From NCBI GenBank assembly GCA_033720855.1, contig JAWWBR010000164.1, positions 1-7,295 on the forward strand: DNA of 7,295 bases, given 5' to 3'. Positions 1-6,192 of the stretch are shown here, one piece after another. How positions within the stretch are numbered: the stretch's first letter is position 1; each line of letters begins with the position of its first letter. Position numbers and translations under genes: made by a program. The notes under the pieces are model-generated. The model saw only the letters and a list, made by a program, of their open reading frames with translations. It ran no database searches and was not told the DNA's origin. Source of the stretch: SMXQ01 sp033720855. GTDB lineage: Bacteria > Pseudomonadota > Alphaproteobacteria > SMXQ01.

Positions 1-1067
1 GGTTTCGTAGGCAAGCCATACTTGGCTCGTAATTTGACCTCATAGGCGTTGATTTCAGCGCTTGGAAACGACGAGGTGGCCACCAGCTGGGCAACTTCCT
101 CTCCGTCCTGGCTCCCAAAATCCTCGCTGAACTGGAATCTCCCGAACTTGATGAATTCGGGGTCCCTGACTGCTTTGGCATAGGCCGCGCGATAGGCTTT
201 GACGACGGCGGCCGGTGTGTTGGGCGGAAGGGCATACCATTTGTCGATTTGATTGGCATCGCGCCAGGCTTTGTAAGTCTGTGCCGCAATGCCCGAGAGC
301 CTGTCGGCGACCAGGGAGTCGATTGTCGGAACATTAGGATAGGAGGAACGCGCCACAACCTTGCCGCCGCGAAAATCGCCAATTTGCGCTACACCCGTGA
401 AATTTCCCGTGCGGAATAGGGTATCGAGAACGCGGCGGTCAGAGGTACCGAACCCGTCTAGTTCACCCCGGCGGGTCGCCAGGGCCATTGCGCCGGTGCC
501 GGGGTAGCCGATGACGAAGCGCAAATTCCATCCCCGCGCTTCAGCGGCCCACATCGCCATGCCTACGAGCGAACCGGTGCCGTCCTGGGAGCCGAGGTTG
601 ACCGGCTTCTTCGATTTGTCTAGCAGGTTGGTAAGCTTGTTCTTATGAAGCGGCATAACCGTCCCGCCACGAGTGATTCCGCCGATAAAATGGAATTTTC
701 GGGGGTCGAACTTGGCAATGTCGCGGCGTAGAGTTTCGGCATCTATGTAATCGCCGTCACCGCCCATCCAGACCGTTCCATCGCGTTTCGCCTGGTTGGC
801 CAGGTAATTGGTCGCCTTCAGCCCGCCTCCCGCCGGCATGTTGCGGTAGATCATTTGTGGCCGACCAGGCAAGTACTTTGCCAGGAAGCGACCAACGAGC
901 CGGGTCGTTCCGTCGGTGCCGCCACCAGGAGTGGTCCCGATTATCACATTGATCTTACCTTTGAATGATACTTCCGCGGCCGCGGCGGGAAAGGCGGTGC
1001 AAACCGCCGCAAGCCCGATAACGAAAAGCCGCCAAGTCGCCCCGCGAATTTGCCTGCCGGTTATCAT
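1..1067 (-). CDS. TctC/Bug-type periplasmic substrate-binding protein, partial at 3' end
   Basis: This is a periplasmic solute receptor of the tripartite tricarboxylate transporter (TctC/Bug) family, which captures small carboxylates or similar solutes for a TctAB-type permease. The frame is open for 355 codons from ATG 1067-1065 down to the left edge, without a stop. Residues 1-31 form a signal peptide: Arg residues at 5, 8 and 13, a hydrophobic core at 14-26, then PAAAA before Glu32, a good AxA cleavage site. The mature protein begins with the family's first ligand loop, PGGGTD (47-52), followed by YLPGRP (65-70) and RNMPAGGG (75-82), the counterpart of the usual 'N-PGAGG' loop. A later stretch reading LGSQDGTGSLVG marks the second lobe. 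The family is usually about 320-330 residues, so little of the C terminus should be missing. The start is fixed by GGGGGG seven bases upstream; an upstream ATG (minus strand, 1083) stops after three codons. No tctA or tctB is nearby and the ligand is unknown. It is divergent from the hyu operon and resembles the protein at 6193. Confidence 0.88.
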   Translation of the reverse strand, partial: MITGRQIRGATWRLFVIGLAAVCTAFPAAAAEVSFKGKINVIIGTTPGGGTDGTTRLVGRFLAKYLPGRPQMIYRNMPAGGGLKATNYLANQAKRDGTVWMGGDGDYIDAETLRRDIAKFDPRKFHFIGGITRGGTVMPLHKNKLTNLLDKSKKPVNLGSQDGTGSLVGMAMWAAEARGWNLRFVIGYPGTGAMALATRRGELDGFGTSDRRVLDTLFRTGNFTGVAQIGDFRGGKVVARSSYPNVPTIDSLVADRLSGIAAQTYKAWRDANQIDKWYALPPNTPAAVVKAYRAAYAKAVRDPEFIKFGRFQFSEDFGSQDGEEVAQLVATSSFPSAEINAYEVKLRAKYGLPTK

Positions 1068-1074
1068 TTCTCAG

Positions 1075-1080
1075 CCCCCC
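1075..1080 (-). promoter_or_regulatory. Ribosome binding site of the minus-strand binding-protein gene
   Basis: On the minus strand a run of six G lies seven bases before ATG 1067. It is an imperfect Shine-Dalgarno, but it is the only purine-rich stretch at the right distance, and it supports the start at 1067. The other binding-protein gene in the window also has a six-G run before its ATG. Confidence 0.55.
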
Positions 1081-1095
1081 ATGGTAACCTTTGAT

Positions 1096-1124
1096 ATCGT
1101 ATCTCGTGGATTTCCCACATTCAA
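1096..1124 (-). promoter_or_regulatory. Candidate sigma70-type promoter for the minus-strand binding-protein gene
   Basis: Reading the minus strand, TTGAAT (positions 1124-1119) is followed by a 17-base spacer and TACGAT (1101-1096). Each hexamer matches its consensus at four of six positions, and the spacing is the optimal 17. A transcript starting just downstream would have a leader of roughly 20 bases holding the G-run ribosome site, which fits the gene start at 1067. A short inverted repeat (GTGG, five bases, CCAC; 1106-1118) lies inside the spacer, and GATA-tcg-TATC (1093-1103) covers the -10 box. Either could be an operator, but 4-bp arms are weak evidence. The call is from pattern only. 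Confidence 0.4.
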
Positions 1125-1236
1125 TCGCCGACGCACGAGCGATCCCTTCATCCGATGCCTCATACGCCGTGCATGATTCCGCTGTGTTGAAGCCCCGGAC
1201 AATGCTCTTTTCTTGTTCCCCCGCTGCGCCTAAGGT

Positions 1237-1245
1237 TTGTCACAA
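1237..1245. promoter_or_regulatory. Possible operator palindrome upstream of the hyu operon
   Basis: The stretch TTGT-C-ACAA is a perfect 4+1+4 palindrome ending 23 bases before the hyuA start codon. TTGT...ACAA half-sites are typical of some GntR-family regulators, which often control catabolic operons of this kind. This is a suggestion from shape and position. The window holds no regulator gene, and nine-base palindromes arise by chance. I found no convincing -35/-10 pair for the plus-strand operon in 1125-1268. Confidence 0.2.
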
Positions 1246-1268
1246 GAAAAAAGTTTGGGGTAACGTGC

Positions 1269-3419
1269 ATGAGTGATGGTTTCATTGTTGGCGTCGACAT
1301 AGGCGGGACCTTTACCGATTGCGTCGTTGTGGGTGATCAGGGGACGATGTCTTTCGGAAAGGCATCCTCGACACCGAATAATTTCGCGGAAGGCGTGCTT
1401 GATGCGGTCGAAGCAGCGGCGAATAATTTGGGCATGTCCCATGCGCGGGATGTGCTTGCGAGTACGCGGCTCTTCTATCACGCCTGCACCATCGGCGATA
1501 ACACGCTGATCACGCGAAGCGGGGCCAAGACAGGGCTGATCGCTACGAAGGGTTTCGGGGACGCCATCTTGATGATGCGCGGCGGGGTCACCGCCGGGCT
1601 TCCCGAAGCAGAGGCCAATCATTCCTCGGCGCTGACTAAGCCCGAACCCTTTGTTCCCAAGAAGCTAATTGCCGAGGTCCAGGAACGCATCGATTTTGAG
1701 GGCGATGTCCTCGTGCGCCTGGAGCGAGAGGAAATACAGCGTGCCGTTGACGAACTTCTTGACCAAGGGGTTGAAGCCATCGCCGTGGCCCTGCTGTGGT
1801 CCGTCTCAAACCCGTGCCACGAGCGCATGATCGGCGACTACCTGAGTGAAAATTGCCCCGATATTTTTGTGACGCTGTCAAGCGACATAGCGTCCTTCCA
1901 GGGGGAATACGAGCGTACCGCGACCACGGTCTTCAACGCCTATATTGGCCCTAAAATCGGGACCTATTTGCAGAATTTACGGGGCTTGCTGCGCAGAAAT
2001 GGGTTCGACCGGGAGCCGCTCATCATGCAGGCCTATGGCGGCGTCCTCGATATCGATGCCTCAACCCAGAAGGCGGTAGGGACAATAGAATCGGGGCCCG
2101 CCTCGGGGGTTGTCGCCTGCCAGTTCACGGGAAAGCTTGCCGGGATTGACAACATCGTTGCCGCCGACATGGGCGGGACCACTTTCAAGGTTGGCGTCGT
2201 CAGGGATGGTGAATTGGAGCGCGACTATCACCCGGTTTTCCTGCGCCACCACCTTTTATCGCCCAAGATCTGGGTCGAGAGCATAGGTGCCGGAGGAGGA
2301 TCGATCGCCTGGGTCGAACCGGGAACGGGCTTGCTGAAAGTCGGCCCGCAAGGGGCGGGCGCCAGCCCCGGACCCGTCTGCTACCGCCAAGGCGGTACAG
2401 AACCGACAGTGACGGACGCAAACCTTATTCTAGGGTACCTCAATCACGACTATTTTCTCGGTGGCCGGATTGGTTTGGATGTGGACGGCGCCCGCCGCGC
2501 CATAGAGGAAAAAATCGCCGGCCCTCTGGCGATGACGGCGACCGAGGCGGCAAACGCCATCTACCGGATCGTCAACGCGCAAATGAGCGACCTGATCAGT
2601 ACCGCAACGATCCAGCGTGGCCACGATCCGCGGGGCGACACCCTGTTTGCCTTCGGCGGCGCCGGCCCGGCCCATGCCAGCCGTTTCGCGGCAGAGCTTG
2701 GCATCAAACAGGTGATAATTCCGGCGACTGCTTCGGTCCACAGCGCGGTGGGACTTGTAGCGTCAGACGTCGCTTATGAGTCGGGACTTTCCGATCGCAC
2801 CCAGGTTCCGGTGGCGCCGGAATATCTGAACAAGGTGTTCGCGCCAATGGTCGCTCGCACTCGCGATGACCTCAAGGGGGCCGGATTCTCCGGCAAAGAC
2901 ATCACGATCCAGCGCAGCGTCGACATGCGCTACCGGTACCAGGTTCATGAACTCAACGTTCCCCTGCCAGCCGGATGGGCCGACCTAACCGAGGCCGACC
3001 TGGAGCGGCTCTACGGTCGCTTCGACACGCTTTATGAACAAACCTATGGCAAGGGTTCGGCCTACCGCGCCGCCGGTAAGGAAATCGTAACCTACCGCGT
3101 CATCGGCTCGGGCGCACTGCCGAAACCAGCCTTGGTTCGCGCCGCAGGCGGCAGCAGGGATGCCATGGCGGCTAAGAAAGGAGAACGCGCGGCTTTTTTC
3201 ACGGAATTCGGGGATTACGTGCCTGTTCCAATTTACGACATCGACCGGATGCGTCCGGCGATGGAAATCTCAGAGCCCGCGATCATCGAGACACCCATCA
3301 CCACCGTCGTAATCAATCCCGGCGATCGGGCGCAAATGGACGAATTCGGCAATATCCGCATTGTCATCGGCGACGAAACTGCCGCACTCGAGGAGGTCAG
3401 CCATGCAGCGGCGCGCTAA
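1269..3419 (+). CDS. hyuA: HyuA-type subunit of an ATP-dependent hydantoinase / ketone carboxylase complex
   Basis: This 716-residue protein belongs to the hydantoinase A / 5-oxoprolinase / acetone carboxylase beta family: cytoplasmic ATP-using subunits that activate a carbonyl or amide substrate together with a HyuB partner. Residues 7-17 (VGVDIGGTFTD) are the N-terminal phosphate-binding loop of the ASKHA fold. Residues 84-96 (SGAKTGL-IATKGF) are typical of the Hydant_A_N domain. ADMGGTTFK (299-307) opens the second ATPase half. SIGAGGGSIAWV (338-349), VGPQGAGASPGPVCY (358-372) and PTVTDANLILG (379-389) are strongly conserved family blocks. RGHDPRGDTLFAFGGAGPAHA (450-470) is the domain signature, and the C-terminal 500-700 region matches the Hydantoinase_A tail. 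Length is normal and the frame is intact. The ATG at 1269 has GGGG eight bases upstream. hyuB overlaps its end by 17 nt, implying translational coupling. Lys at 307 in the GGTT-F-K block, in place of the Asp in '-GGTSTDV-', suggests the subgroup with 'DMGGTTAK'-like motifs rather than classic oxoprolinase. The substrate is not determinable. Confidence 0.93.
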   Translation: MSDGFIVGVDIGGTFTDCVVVGDQGTMSFGKASSTPNNFAEGVLDAVEAAANNLGMSHARDVLASTRLFYHACTIGDNTLITRSGAKTGLIATKGFGDAILMMRGGVTAGLPEAEANHSSALTKPEPFVPKKLIAEVQERIDFEGDVLVRLEREEIQRAVDELLDQGVEAIAVALLWSVSNPCHERMIGDYLSENCPDIFVTLSSDIASFQGEYERTATTVFNAYIGPKIGTYLQNLRGLLRRNGFDREPLIMQAYGGVLDIDASTQKAVGTIESGPASGVVACQFTGKLAGIDNIVAADMGGTTFKVGVVRDGELERDYHPVFLRHHLLSPKIWVESIGAGGGSIAWVEPGTGLLKVGPQGAGASPGPVCYRQGGTEPTVTDANLILGYLNHDYFLGGRIGLDVDGARRAIEEKIAGPLAMTATEAANAIYRIVNAQMSDLISTATIQRGHDPRGDTLFAFGGAGPAHASRFAAELGIKQVIIPATASVHSAVGLVASDVAYESGLSDRTQVPVAPEYLNKVFAPMVARTRDDLKGAGFSGKDITIQRSVDMRYRYQVHELNVPLPAGWADLTEADLERLYGRFDTLYEQTYGKGSAYRAAGKEIVTYRVIGSGALPKPALVRAAGGSRDAMAAKKGERAAFFTEFGDYVPVPIYDIDRMRPAMEISEPAIIETPITTVVINPGDRAQMDEFGNIRIVIGDETAALEEVSHAAAR
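3391..3396 (+). promoter_or_regulatory. Ribosome binding site deciding the hyuB start
   Basis: A perfect AGGAGG sits six bases before ATG 3403, inside the last codons of hyuA. It settles the hyuB start at 3403 rather than at the in-frame TTG at 3361, which has no comparable site and would add 14 residues not expected before the family's conserved 'DPVTFEI' opening. Confidence 0.85.
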
Positions 3420-5256
3420 CGCTCCGGACAGCGAGGCTGTCGATCCAGTCACGTTCGAGATCCTTTCCCATCGCCTGCACCGCATTGCCAAGGAAATGGG
3501 CTCTACTATCGAGCGCGTCGGCGGTACCGTTAACACCACGCAACTGCATGACTACATGGCCTCGCTCTACCGCGCTGACGGCGAGATCCTGGCGACCGGT
3601 GAATCCCAACCGTGGCACGTGGCCTGCGGTGGGTTTACTGTGAAATCGATCATAGAGCGCTTCGCCCAATATGACGGAGTAAACGAGGGTGACGCTTTCT
3701 TCCTCAACGACCCCTATGTTTCGGCGATTCATCAATCGGACGTCTATATCGTCTCGCCCATTCATTTCGAGGGGAAATTAGTGGGATGGAGCGCATCCTT
3801 CGTACACGTCATGGATATCGGGGCCCTGTCGCCGGGCGGCAATTCCCCCGATGCCACCGAGATCTGCCAGGAAGGCCTGCGGGTGCCGGGGATCAAGCTC
3901 GTCGACCGGGGCACACTGCGCAAGGACGTGTTCGATACCCTGATTAACATGACGCGTAGGCCGGATATGGTTGCGCTCGATATAAATTGCCAGCTGGCGG
4001 GCCATAACGTCGCCCGCAGCCGCATGCAAGAGCTTTACGCGGCCTATGGCTGTGACCTCGTCGACGCGGTTACAGCGCAAATGATCAATCATTCCGAGGC
4101 CGGTCTGCGGCGGCGTCTAAAGGAAATTCCGGACGGCGAGTGGCACGAGAGTGCCACGATAGAATCCAAGGGCCAAACCTGGACTGTCCGACTGCGGCTC
4201 TGCAAGACAGGCGACCAGTTGGTCTTCGATTTCGACGGCACTGATCCCCAGGCTAGAACCGGCGTAAATCTGCCTTACCACGCGACCTTCGGCGCCTGCT
4301 TCGAGGGCGTGGTGGAGACCCTAGGATACGACCTGCCTCGTAACCATGGACTGTTCCGGCCCATCAAGACCCTCGTGCCCGAAGGCACCCTTATGAACCC
4401 TACCTATCCCGCGCCGGTTTCCATGAGCACCACGTCCGGCGGCGCGACGGCGAAATTCGTGGTGATCTCTGTGCTGAACAGCATGCTGGCGGGAAGCGAA
4501 AAGTGGCGCAATGAGATCATGGTTCGTTTGTGGGGCGGCCGACGGATCCGGACTTCAGGGCTCAACCAGTACGGGACGTTTTATTCCACCAGCCTTGCCA
4601 TGTCGCCGCTGAGCGGCAGCGGTGCGCGCGCCTCAAAAGACGGAGTGGAAACCTCGAAGCTCGACTTCATGACCTGCGCCAATGTCGAGTGGTTAGAAAT
4701 GAACTGCCCGATGCTTTTCCTATTTCGCCGCCACGCCAAGGACCGCCAAGGCGCGGGGCGGTTCCGCGGAGGTACTGGCGCGGAGATGGCGTTCACCGTC
4801 CACAAGTCGCCTAACGGCGAAATCGACGGCGTGGCCTATGGCGTGGCAGGGTTGACTAATGGTGGCAAGGGATTGTTTGGCGGCTATCCGGCGGCGCCGA
4901 GCGTGCTCGAGCTTTATCAAGGTACAAGCCTGGGCAGCCATATTGCCGATAACACCATCCCGGGCACCCTGGAGGAGCTTGGAGGAGTGCGTACGGTTCT
5001 TCCATATACCAATTTCAAAATCCGTACTGACGACGTCCTCTATTACACGTTGGGCATGGGTGGCGGCTACGGTTCAGCCCTCGATCGCGATCCAGAGGCG
5101 GTGCGAATCGATGTGGAGAAAGAACTGGTGACATTGGTGACAGCGCGCGAGGTCTATGGCGTGGTCCTGGACCAAGATACGCTAGCCGTCGATGTGCCGG
5201 AAACAGAGAAGGTTCGCCGATCGCGGCGAGAAAAACATCTGGAGGCAGCGCCATGA
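3403..5256 (+). CDS. hyuB: HyuB-type subunit of an ATP-dependent hydantoinase / ketone carboxylase complex
   Basis: This 617-residue protein is a hydantoinase B / acetone carboxylase alpha family member, the partner that pairs with HyuA and carries the metal-dependent active site. From the ATG at 3403, the family opening VDPVTFEILSHRL is at 13-25. NDPY at 102-105 precedes His110-x-x-Asp113, and His135-x-x-Asp138 follows in HVMDIG. As I recall the acetone carboxylase structure, its manganese is held by a His, an Asp three residues on and a His 25 residues after the first, which is the spacing of 110, 113 and 135 here. QEGLRVP (156-162), DFDGTDPQ (276-283) and NHGLFRPI (314-321) are further family blocks. 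The C terminus shows RFRGGTGAEMAF (453-464) and GMGGGYGSALDRDPEAV (551-567), then YGVVLD (585-590). It overlaps hyuA by 17 nt and the next gene by 4 nt, so the three are translated together. Length fits HyuB proper (shorter than acetone carboxylase alpha). The substrate is unknown. Confidence 0.93.
   Translation: MQRRANAPDSEAVDPVTFEILSHRLHRIAKEMGSTIERVGGTVNTTQLHDYMASLYRADGEILATGESQPWHVACGGFTVKSIIERFAQYDGVNEGDAFFLNDPYVSAIHQSDVYIVSPIHFEGKLVGWSASFVHVMDIGALSPGGNSPDATEICQEGLRVPGIKLVDRGTLRKDVFDTLINMTRRPDMVALDINCQLAGHNVARSRMQELYAAYGCDLVDAVTAQMINHSEAGLRRRLKEIPDGEWHESATIESKGQTWTVRLRLCKTGDQLVFDFDGTDPQARTGVNLPYHATFGACFEGVVETLGYDLPRNHGLFRPIKTLVPEGTLMNPTYPAPVSMSTTSGGATAKFVVISVLNSMLAGSEKWRNEIMVRLWGGRRIRTSGLNQYGTFYSTSLAMSPLSGSGARASKDGVETSKLDFMTCANVEWLEMNCPMLFLFRRHAKDRQGAGRFRGGTGAEMAFTVHKSPNGEIDGVAYGVAGLTNGGKGLFGGYPAAPSVLELYQGTSLGSHIADNTIPGTLEELGGVRTVLPYTNFKIRTDDVLYYTLGMGGGYGSALDRDPEAVRIDVEKELVTLVTAREVYGVVLDQDTLAVDVPETEKVRRSRREKHLEAAP
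5241..5245 (+). promoter_or_regulatory. Ribosome binding site of the third operon gene
   Basis: GGAGG lies seven bases before ATG 5253 within the end of hyuB. Together with the ATGA stop/start overlap it indicates coupled translation. Confidence 0.75.
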
Positions 5257-6092
5257 GCCGACCCTTTCAAGAGAACCTGGAGATCGCGGAAACGAAGAGC
5301 GGTGCATGGATTCAGTGTTCGCGCTGCGGTCACCGTTTATCCGGGGCCGATGGTGACTGGCGCGCCCGCTGCGTGGTGAAACAGCTGCCGCCCTCAAGCA
5401 TGGGTCCCCATCGGGAACTTATGGAAGGACGGATGATGTTGGAGGAGATCTACTGTCCGAATTGCGGCGTCACATTTGACGCCTCAGTGGTCGAAACCGA
5501 ACCGGATGCCCAAGAAATTTCCTTCGCCTCCGGCCGGCCAGCCCGGCGTAAGGGCAAGAAAAGCACCGCCCCGCAACCGGTCACTCTTAACCCGGCCACC
5601 ACGACGGTGATCGCATTGGATCTGCACATCAAGGCCTGCGACCCCTCCCATGTAGGTCATGAATTAGTAAAAACGGTGCCGGGGTTCCTCGATCGCGCGC
5701 GGGCGGCCGCGGTACCCGTCATCTTCATCGTCCCGGCATGGGACAAAGGGAAGCCCGAAGATCGCATTGCCGAACCCATGAAACGGCAAAGCAACGAACC
5801 CGTGCTTTACCCCCACGCCTACGACAAGTTCGCCAGCGGTGAGATGCTCCCGCTTTTACAAGAATGGGGTACCGAGACGATCATCTTTCTCGGCGGATCG
5901 GCTAATTTTTCGATGCTTTACACTGGGTCGACGGCGGCGCGCGTTCACGGCTTTTCCGTAGTTGTGCCACTAGATGGAATCTATGCCCATTCGGATTACG
6001 AAATGGAATATGCCTTGTATCAGCTCACGGTCATCCCCCGAATGCACGATAAATTCTCGTTCACAACGCTTGACGGCATTTCGTTTCGCTGA
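5253..6092 (+). CDS. Fusion protein: acetone-carboxylase-gamma-like zinc ribbon + isochorismatase-like hydrolase domain (Cys position is Ser)
   Basis: This 279-residue cytoplasmic protein has two parts. Residues about 18-80 carry two CxxC knuckles (Cys22/25 and Cys68/71, the second as YCPNCGV), with a Trp-rich/charged stretch between them. This resembles the small zinc subunit (gamma) of acetone carboxylase and its acetophenone carboxylase counterpart. A basic, low-complexity linker (about 92-115, with RRKGKK) follows. Residues about 117-279 resemble the isochorismatase/cysteine hydrolase fold: VIALDL with Asp123, VPVIFIVP (154-161), YDKF with Lys192, the IIFLGGSANFSMLYT block (210-224), FSVVVPLDG (234-242) and the terminal FTTLDGISF typical of the family. 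Aligned on the GG...T block, the nucleophilic Cys of amidase members such as nicotinamidase falls on Ser220, while Asp123 and Lys192 are kept. Loss of Cys is known in true isochorismatases, where the position is Gly. The ATGA overlap with hyuB indicates a third subunit or an enzyme acting on the complex's product. N-carbamoylsarcosine amidase, which follows N-methylhydantoinase in creatinine breakdown, belongs to this superfamily. The exact reaction is unknown. Confidence 0.82.
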   Translation: MSRPFQENLEIAETKSGAWIQCSRCGHRLSGADGDWRARCVVKQLPPSSMGPHRELMEGRMMLEEIYCPNCGVTFDASVVETEPDAQEISFASGRPARRKGKKSTAPQPVTLNPATTTVIALDLHIKACDPSHVGHELVKTVPGFLDRARAAAVPVIFIVPAWDKGKPEDRIAEPMKRQSNEPVLYPHAYDKFASGEMLPLLQEWGTETIIFLGGSANFSMLYTGSTAARVHGFSVVVPLDGIYAHSDYEMEYALYQLTVIPRMHDKFSFTTLDGISFR

Positions 6093-6181
6093 CGCGGTTG
6101 CTTGAAGTATCGCCGCCTTTTGTGGGGATGTGACCAACTAGCCGAAGCGTGGTAAGCTGCTGCCAAAATCATAGACAGACA

Positions 6182-6187
6182 GGGGGG
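6182..6187 (+). promoter_or_regulatory. Ribosome binding site of the plus-strand binding-protein gene
   Basis: A run of six G lies five bases before ATG 6193. It is an imperfect Shine-Dalgarno, but suitably placed and well separated from the preceding gene. The 100-nt gap before it (6093-6192) holds no clear terminator hairpin and no promoter I would defend, so this gene may be co-transcribed with the hyu operon. Confidence 0.55.
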
Positions 6188-6192
6188 ACATA

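Noticed and set aside
56..121. Possible lipoprotein signal in the first binding protein (Cys23)
   Set aside because: The residues before Cys23 (A-A-V) do not fit a lipobox, and a clear AxA signal peptidase I site follows at 31/32 (the Cys codon itself lies near position 1000).
916..1176. 86-codon plus-strand open frame opposite the start of the first binding-protein gene
   Set aside because: It lies antisense to the signal peptide and first ligand loop of a convincing gene, shows no recognisable motif, and extends into the divergent control region.
1083..1264. GGTAAC present shortly upstream of both divergent start codons (1083-1088 and 1259-1264)
   Set aside because: A six-base match is easily due to chance, and the two copies sit in different positions and orientations relative to their genes.
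1091..1276. 61-codon plus-strand open frame across the intergenic region into hyuA
   Set aside because: It begins with TTG, has no ribosome site or family resemblance, and covers the likely promoter region. It is best explained as chance.
4530..4814. 94-codon plus-strand frame inside hyuB
   Set aside because: It overlaps conserved HyuB sequence in another frame and has no motif or ribosome site of its own. The HyuB frame reads through without interruption, so it is not a frameshift remnant.
6093..6192. Possible terminator or promoter between the fusion gene and the second binding-protein gene
   Set aside because: I saw no stable hairpin with a T-run and no -35/-10 pair with acceptable match and spacing; only the ribosome site is supportable.
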